Assembly: GCA_027943335.1 (NCBI GenBank)
Contig: BSBK01001578.1
Location: forward strand, 186,001 to 250,000
Direction: 5' to 3'
Source: Chamaecyparis obtusa
Lineage: Eukaryota > Streptophyta > Pinopsida > Cupressales > Cupressaceae
Length of the DNA stretch: 64,000 bases
Shown here in pieces: positions 59,688-64,000 of this stretch (the first letter of the stretch is position 1; each line of letters opens with the position of its first letter). The translations under genes and the position numbers were made by a program. The notes beneath the pieces were generated by a model. That model made no database searches. It was not told the origin of the DNA and worked only from the letters and a program-made list of their open reading frames with translations.

Positions 59688-61186
59688 GTAAGTACTATAT
59701 ACCATTTTATTAATAAGTTTTTTTTGCTAAGTCTATTGCTTTCAGTTCGCTGAAGTTTTTATATTTAATCTTTGTCACAGGACGATATGGATCCTGCACA
59801 TGATAGAGGCCATGAGGATGCTCCTCCCACCCATTCTTGAGCAAGGGTAAAACTTATTGAAATTGTAAAAATTAGATAGTTGAAAAATATTATATTATTA
59901 CTTTATTTTATTTATGGTTTTGGAGTTTTTATGATAGTTTTACTGATATTCCTATCACAATTTGATGTTTAGGATAGGGGAAAAGCACCTGCAGTAAGTA
60001 CAAAGGCAATAGCTACCCCTTCTGATGATGATATTGTGGAAATGCCTAATGTAATGTAATTATGTTGAAGAAAAAAATTAAAAAAATCAATTTAGAAATA
60101 ATGAGAATTTTGGATGAAGCAAATATTCCAACCGAGGAGATGATGAAGAGGCTATCTGAATTGAGAGTGCAAGCAGATCGTTATGAAGTAAGCAATCATG
60201 AATCTTTAGTTATAAAAAAAGTTCAATAAAGGTTTATATTTTATACTCTTTTATGTTGTAAAGTAAAATATGTAATATGTGTTCTTGTTACAGGAATTTT
60301 TGGCAACTGATCCAGAACCTGGTCAAGGACAATGCGGTGAGGCTGGTACTAGCAGAGCTCCGACCGCCTTAGTCAAAATAATCCTTTAGTTGACAAGTTA
60401 CAAGGAATTTTTTCTTTGGAACATTCAAAAAATTCTTAAGTTAACTCTTACTTTTATTATTTCAAAATGTCTTTGCTAACAATGTATTGTTCAGGTCATC
60501 AAGTGCAGGAGACTCCTCCTAGGACGTTGATGGACGTCCATTTGAGATTACCGAGTGTAATGTCAGAAACAAGGGGCATGCAAACATCGATGCCTTCACG
60601 GTCTATGCCACCTGGTAAATCCTTGTTTTGCTATATTTGGTTTTGTGTTCATTATGATTTGATAATTTGTACTTTAATCTTGGGTGCATCACATAGTGGA
60701 TTATTTTTTTGGAGTAGGAGATACACTAGTGGCACTGTCTAGTACGCTAGATACAAATCAGAGTATATGTATTAGTGATAATTCGCCATCATTTCTTGGA
60801 TCTACCTGTGTTTCTAGCACGGGAGTTATGCAGACGTCATTGTTGATTGACAATAATGAATCGATGTCTTTAAAATGTCCTAAGCTTCAAGGTACTTTAA
60901 ATAATTATTTTTTATATTGTAATATGCATTTACCTATTCATAACAAGTTTTGGATTGATTATCCCATGACATTTTTTGCAGGAAACGATACATTTTATAA
61001 GAAGCTTTATGACCTTTCACTGCAAAAATTCGGGCCCACCATACATACAAGGTGGAACATCATAAGTGAACTAACTTTATCCCACTATTTTTTTTCATAT
61101 CATTAATTGGTACAGTATTTTTCCTTTCATTCGAGTCTTTTCTTTTACTAGCTATATCTAACAATTTTGTGTTTTTTCTTAAAAGG

Positions 61187-61648
61187 TGGAACTTGCAAGA
61201 AAAAAAATTAAAAGATTAGCTCGTTAAAGATTTAGAGCATGAGTTTGGTAATAATATTTTTGACGAGAAGAAAATTTTAGAAAGATCTTGCAAACATCTT
61301 AAGACTATGAGGGACTCATATAGAAAGAGTCTCGTCCAGAACCCAAAGTACGAGCGTTCTCCCTTTATTTCAGTGAGGGATTGGAATGAGTTCATTTTGG
61401 ATGCAAAGGAGAAAGGGGATGCTCAAAGAGGAATTACACCAGCAAATGCGAGAAGGTATGCAATAGTATTAACTACTAGTACAATGTAATAATGCACTAA
61501 TTAGTGATCTTTATATCTATATCATCTAACATATTTCAAACTTTTCATAGGTTGCAGGACACATCAATGACAACAAAGGCTAGGTTGCAAGAGATCGGGT
61601 AGCACTGACTTGGCTCTAGTGGATATTCAAAAATTAAAGCATGAATTG
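61187..61648 (+). pseudogene. Transposase_24-like (Ptta/En/Spm) exons, copy 2
   Basis: KHLKTMRDSYRKSLVQNPKY, ERSPFISVRDWNEF and AKEKGDAQRG in the first exon, LQDTSMTTKARLQEIG and LGSSGYSKIKA in the next. This is the best preserved version in the window and aligns with copy 1 (19428-19888). Confidence 0.65.
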
Positions 61649-62484
61649 TAAGTAGCAGTAAATGAATTGCAGAGAAAAATTATTTATAAAATGAAAATAA
61701 TTTTGTTTAATAAAAAAATGCAGGGCTCTGATTTTAATTTAGAGGCCACAGAAGAACACAAAAAAATTGCCTTCAAGGAAGGCTATCAAGCTGTGGCTGA
61801 ACACCTATGGCAAGCTTCCACTAGCCCAACCGAAGAGTCTCTTGCATCATGTGCACAGGTAAATATGCCAAAAAATATATTAGAAATTGAATACTTGAGC
61901 AACAATCTATTTGATAATAATGTGCATGACATTGCAATGCAACCTCTTAATCGTGACACAGATCATACGCCGCATCATGAAGACCCTGATGTGCATCGTA
62001 TTGTCCATGGAGGTGCTCATTTTCTATTTAAAACTAATTATGTAATTATTAATACAATTTAACATCTTAAATTGAACTTGGTGTAACCTTTTTGTGTATA
62101 TTTTAAAGGATACAAAATCATGTCATGCTGAACGAGTGCCAGAGGATGTTTAGACTAATCACCATGTAGATCATGTGGCACATTCAGGTAAAGAAAATCT
62201 ATGTTTTGTTCTTTTAAATTAATTTTTTGATTTATAGTTCTTTTACTTAAATAAATACTTGTAATTCACTAATATAAAATAGTGTGAATTTAACTCATGA
62301 AGTAGTTGTTATTGCAGCGGACCCCCCTTTGGCACAACGGCCTTGTGTTCCTGAACAGATGAGTAGGAGACACGCGTTGGAATTAGAATCAACAGAGGAG
62401 GGGAATGAGGACATTGATCTTCCTCTTAGAAATTACATGATTAAAAAAATAGCAAGAAACCCAAAAAGAAATGATTGTAATTAA

Positions 62485-62870
62485 CATTTTTTGCTAATGA
62501 AAGAACATTGTCTTAATGGATGTAATTTTGTACTAGTAATGTTGATGAATGATGTGTGTTAATGAATTTTATGTTTTAATGAATTATTCATGAATGTTGT
62601 GTGTTAATGAATTTTGTGTTAATGAATTATTCATGAATATTGTGTGTTAATGAATTTTATGTGTTAATGAATGTTATCATGTGATTATAATGATTGAATG
62701 TTATATTTCAAAAATGGATCAATGAATGAATGTTATTAAATGTTAATGGGGAATTTAGAGTGATGTTAGGGGGGGGCGGGGGGGTGGAAGGGGCCAAATG
62801 AGCTTCCACCGTCACGTGGTTGGCCTTGTTTAGTAGAGAATATTAAACTATTTTCAAAATCAAGTGAAGC
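62485..62870 (+). other. Conserved 3' region of CACTA copy 2 with TTAATGAATTNTGTG repeats and G-run
   Basis: Equivalent of 20720-21110 in copy 1: tandem gtgttaatgaatt units, then ttaggggggggcgggggggt, then agcttccaccgtcacgtggt. Similarity to copy 1 ends near 62870. Confidence 0.65.
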
Positions 62871-63074
62871 TCAAAATTTAAAAACAAACTTAGAGTTAAT
62901 AGTGACAACCAATTAGCAAATGGAAATGAAGTTCTTCGTTATAGGTACCTTTTTAGTTTTTAAAGCACAATGTCATGTTTTAATATTGTGTAGTTTTTTT
63001 CTTAAGTCAAAGTATTCTTTTACTATAAGAACATAATTTATTACCATTTTAGTAACTATTCTAACATCGCTTTA

Positions 63075-63381
63075 TGACAAATCTTGTTTTGGCAAAGATG
63101 GCGATATGTGGTGTTGTCTATTCCTTGGGAGATGGATTGCACAATTCTGTATCTCAAAATCATTTGCATGTGGCAGAAATGCATACTTACAACCATTTCA
63201 TTCTACATTTAAAAACATTGATGACACTCTAGACACAAAATAATGCTCATGTTGTTGACTTGACAGTGCTATGAAGGCAAACCAATTTTTGAATTTGATC
63301 AAACCCGGATGTTCAGATCTGGTCTCCTTGGATTTAGTCTTCATGGTTCTTTGTCTCATTATTACTATCATCTTAGTGAGG
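63075..63381 (+). pseudogene. Captured fragment of an Mpv17/PMP22-family gene
   Basis: Two exon pieces in the plus orientation. 63075 to about 63150 encodes LVLAKMAICGVVYSLGD; one T is missing so that W-I-A-Q after GD is out of frame. A spacer of about 115 bp ending gacttgacag follows. 63267-63381 encodes CYEGKPIFEFDQTRMFRSG and LLGFSLHGSLSHYYYHLSE, followed by a GT donor. This is the transmembrane region of a plant Mpv17/PMP22-type membrane protein, a small family of organellar inner-membrane or peroxisomal channel-like proteins. It sits where copy 1 carries the CDC48/NOG1 fragment. Confidence 0.8.
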
Positions 63382-64000
63382 TAACACCTTTGCCTTCTTT
63401 CTTAGTCTCTTACACTTCATACTTGTTTAATTTGAATAATTTTTGAGTTCCTTGCAAAAAGGGTATGACAAACAAATATGGTTATATAGGCTCTATTTCC
63501 TTTACTTGAACTTGATGTTATGATTTATCATTTTATATTTTAATATTTTGATGTTGAACTTGAAGCCCTCCACTATCCCCTTAAGTAGGCTAACTCAACT
63601 CGAGGATTCAACAAGAAACTTGGAATCAACTCAAGGAGTTAGTTCTACTCAAAGATCAAATGGAGTTATCTAACTTTTTAGTTCATTCCCACAACCAATC
63701 TACACAAGTTCATCTTCCCACTTCCTTGTTTCAATCCCTCATTTCACCAACTCCGTTCTAGGCCACCTAGTGCACCTAGCATGTCCACCATACCAAAATC
63801 TCAACCAAGCTTCTCACACTGACCCTAACACCTTGGATCATCTTATCATGGTCTATCTACCATGATATAACTCTTCACCAACTCCAAACAACTCAACTCT
63901 TACCATCTCACACTTTAGCCCTTCTAGGCCTGGCTAGTAGCCCTATCAACACTGTAATCTTAAAATTTCATGAAACTTTCCCAAACACCCTGGTAATGTC
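63382..64000. other. Unassigned DNA to the window edge
   Basis: Begins as the presumed intron of the captured Mpv17/PMP22 gene. From about 63565 it is pyrimidine-rich DNA resembling a degraded LTR. No exon, TIR or subterminal repeat was seen. Confidence 0.4.

Larger units (their letters stand above)
58945..62484 (+). pseudogene. CACTA-borne SET-domain / Transposase_24-like gene, copy 2
   Basis: The first block follows the acceptor gattgcag|gaccc at 58944. Approximate blocks: 58945-59687 (SET), 59782-59847, 59974-60059, 60080-60187 (charged helix), 60295-60375, 60496-60615, 60719-60892, 60982-61052, 61187-61455 (Transposase_24-like), 61552-61648, 61725-61859, 61880-62011, 62109-62189 and 62318-62484, ending in a basic tail (IARNPKRNDCN) and TAA. 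Most borders are GT..AG and agree with copy 1. Damage: a 1-bp deletion at about 59290, TAA at 59440, TGA at 59527 and TAG near 61214. Spacing and order are preserved in both copies, which supports a genuine second gene of the element. Confidence 0.7.
49690..64000 (+). mobile_element. CACTA (En/Spm) DNA transposon, copy 2, 3' end beyond window
   Basis: The left end CACTAGTACATTTGACC matches copy 1. It is preceded by ATG, the same TSD trinucleotide as copy 1. It has the same order of parts: subterminal repeats, non-coding 5' region, TNP2 gene (54106-58226), SET/Transposase_24 gene (58945-62484), conserved 3' region (62485-62870), captured host DNA (Mpv17/PMP22 fragment). No right terminus ...TAGTG with subterminal block is seen before 64000. 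It is inserted in copia element D. Confidence 0.9.

Overview
The window is nuclear DNA of a plant, most likely a seed plant with a large repeat-rich genome. A gymnosperm is plausible, but that is an inference. It is AT-rich, introns are frequent, and nearly everything recognisable is transposon. No intact host gene is visible. The only host-gene sequence is three pieces captured inside DNA transposons. Every transposon gene carries stops or frameshifts.

Layout. 1-3558 is unremarkable non-coding DNA. 3813-24334 is a complete 20.5-kb CACTA (En/Spm) element with CACTA/TAGTG ends and an ATG target duplication. It lies inside one unit of a 215-bp tandem repeat whose other unit shows the empty site. 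It carries a multi-exon TNP2-type transposase gene (Transposase_21, DUF4218, DUF4216, Asp-rich tail). Downstream is a second exon train encoding a SET domain (the histone-lysine methyltransferase fold) and a Transposase_24-like domain. Near its 3' end it holds a fused antisense fragment of two host genes, CDC48 and NOG1. 24335-27580 is flanking DNA with a copia-like solo LTR.

27.6-49.7 kb is a nest of LTR retrotransposons. Ty3/gypsy element A (minus strand) is split by chromovirus B (30488-44516, TSD TTCAA). B is split in its integrase by the related chromovirus C (35025-42464). A is also interrupted at 44741 by Ty1/copia element D (minus strand). D is split by a second CACTA element starting at 49690.

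CACTA element 2 (49690 to beyond 64000) has the same gene order as element 1: TNP2 gene 54106-58226, then the SET/Transposase_24 gene to 62484. At the corresponding 3' position it holds a different captured host fragment, a piece of an Mpv17/PMP22-family gene.

The most interesting object is this family of SET-domain-carrying, gene-capturing CACTA transposons, seen here in two diverged copies. A transposon-encoded SET protein suggests, as a hypothesis only, a role in chromatin state or anti-silencing during the life of the element.
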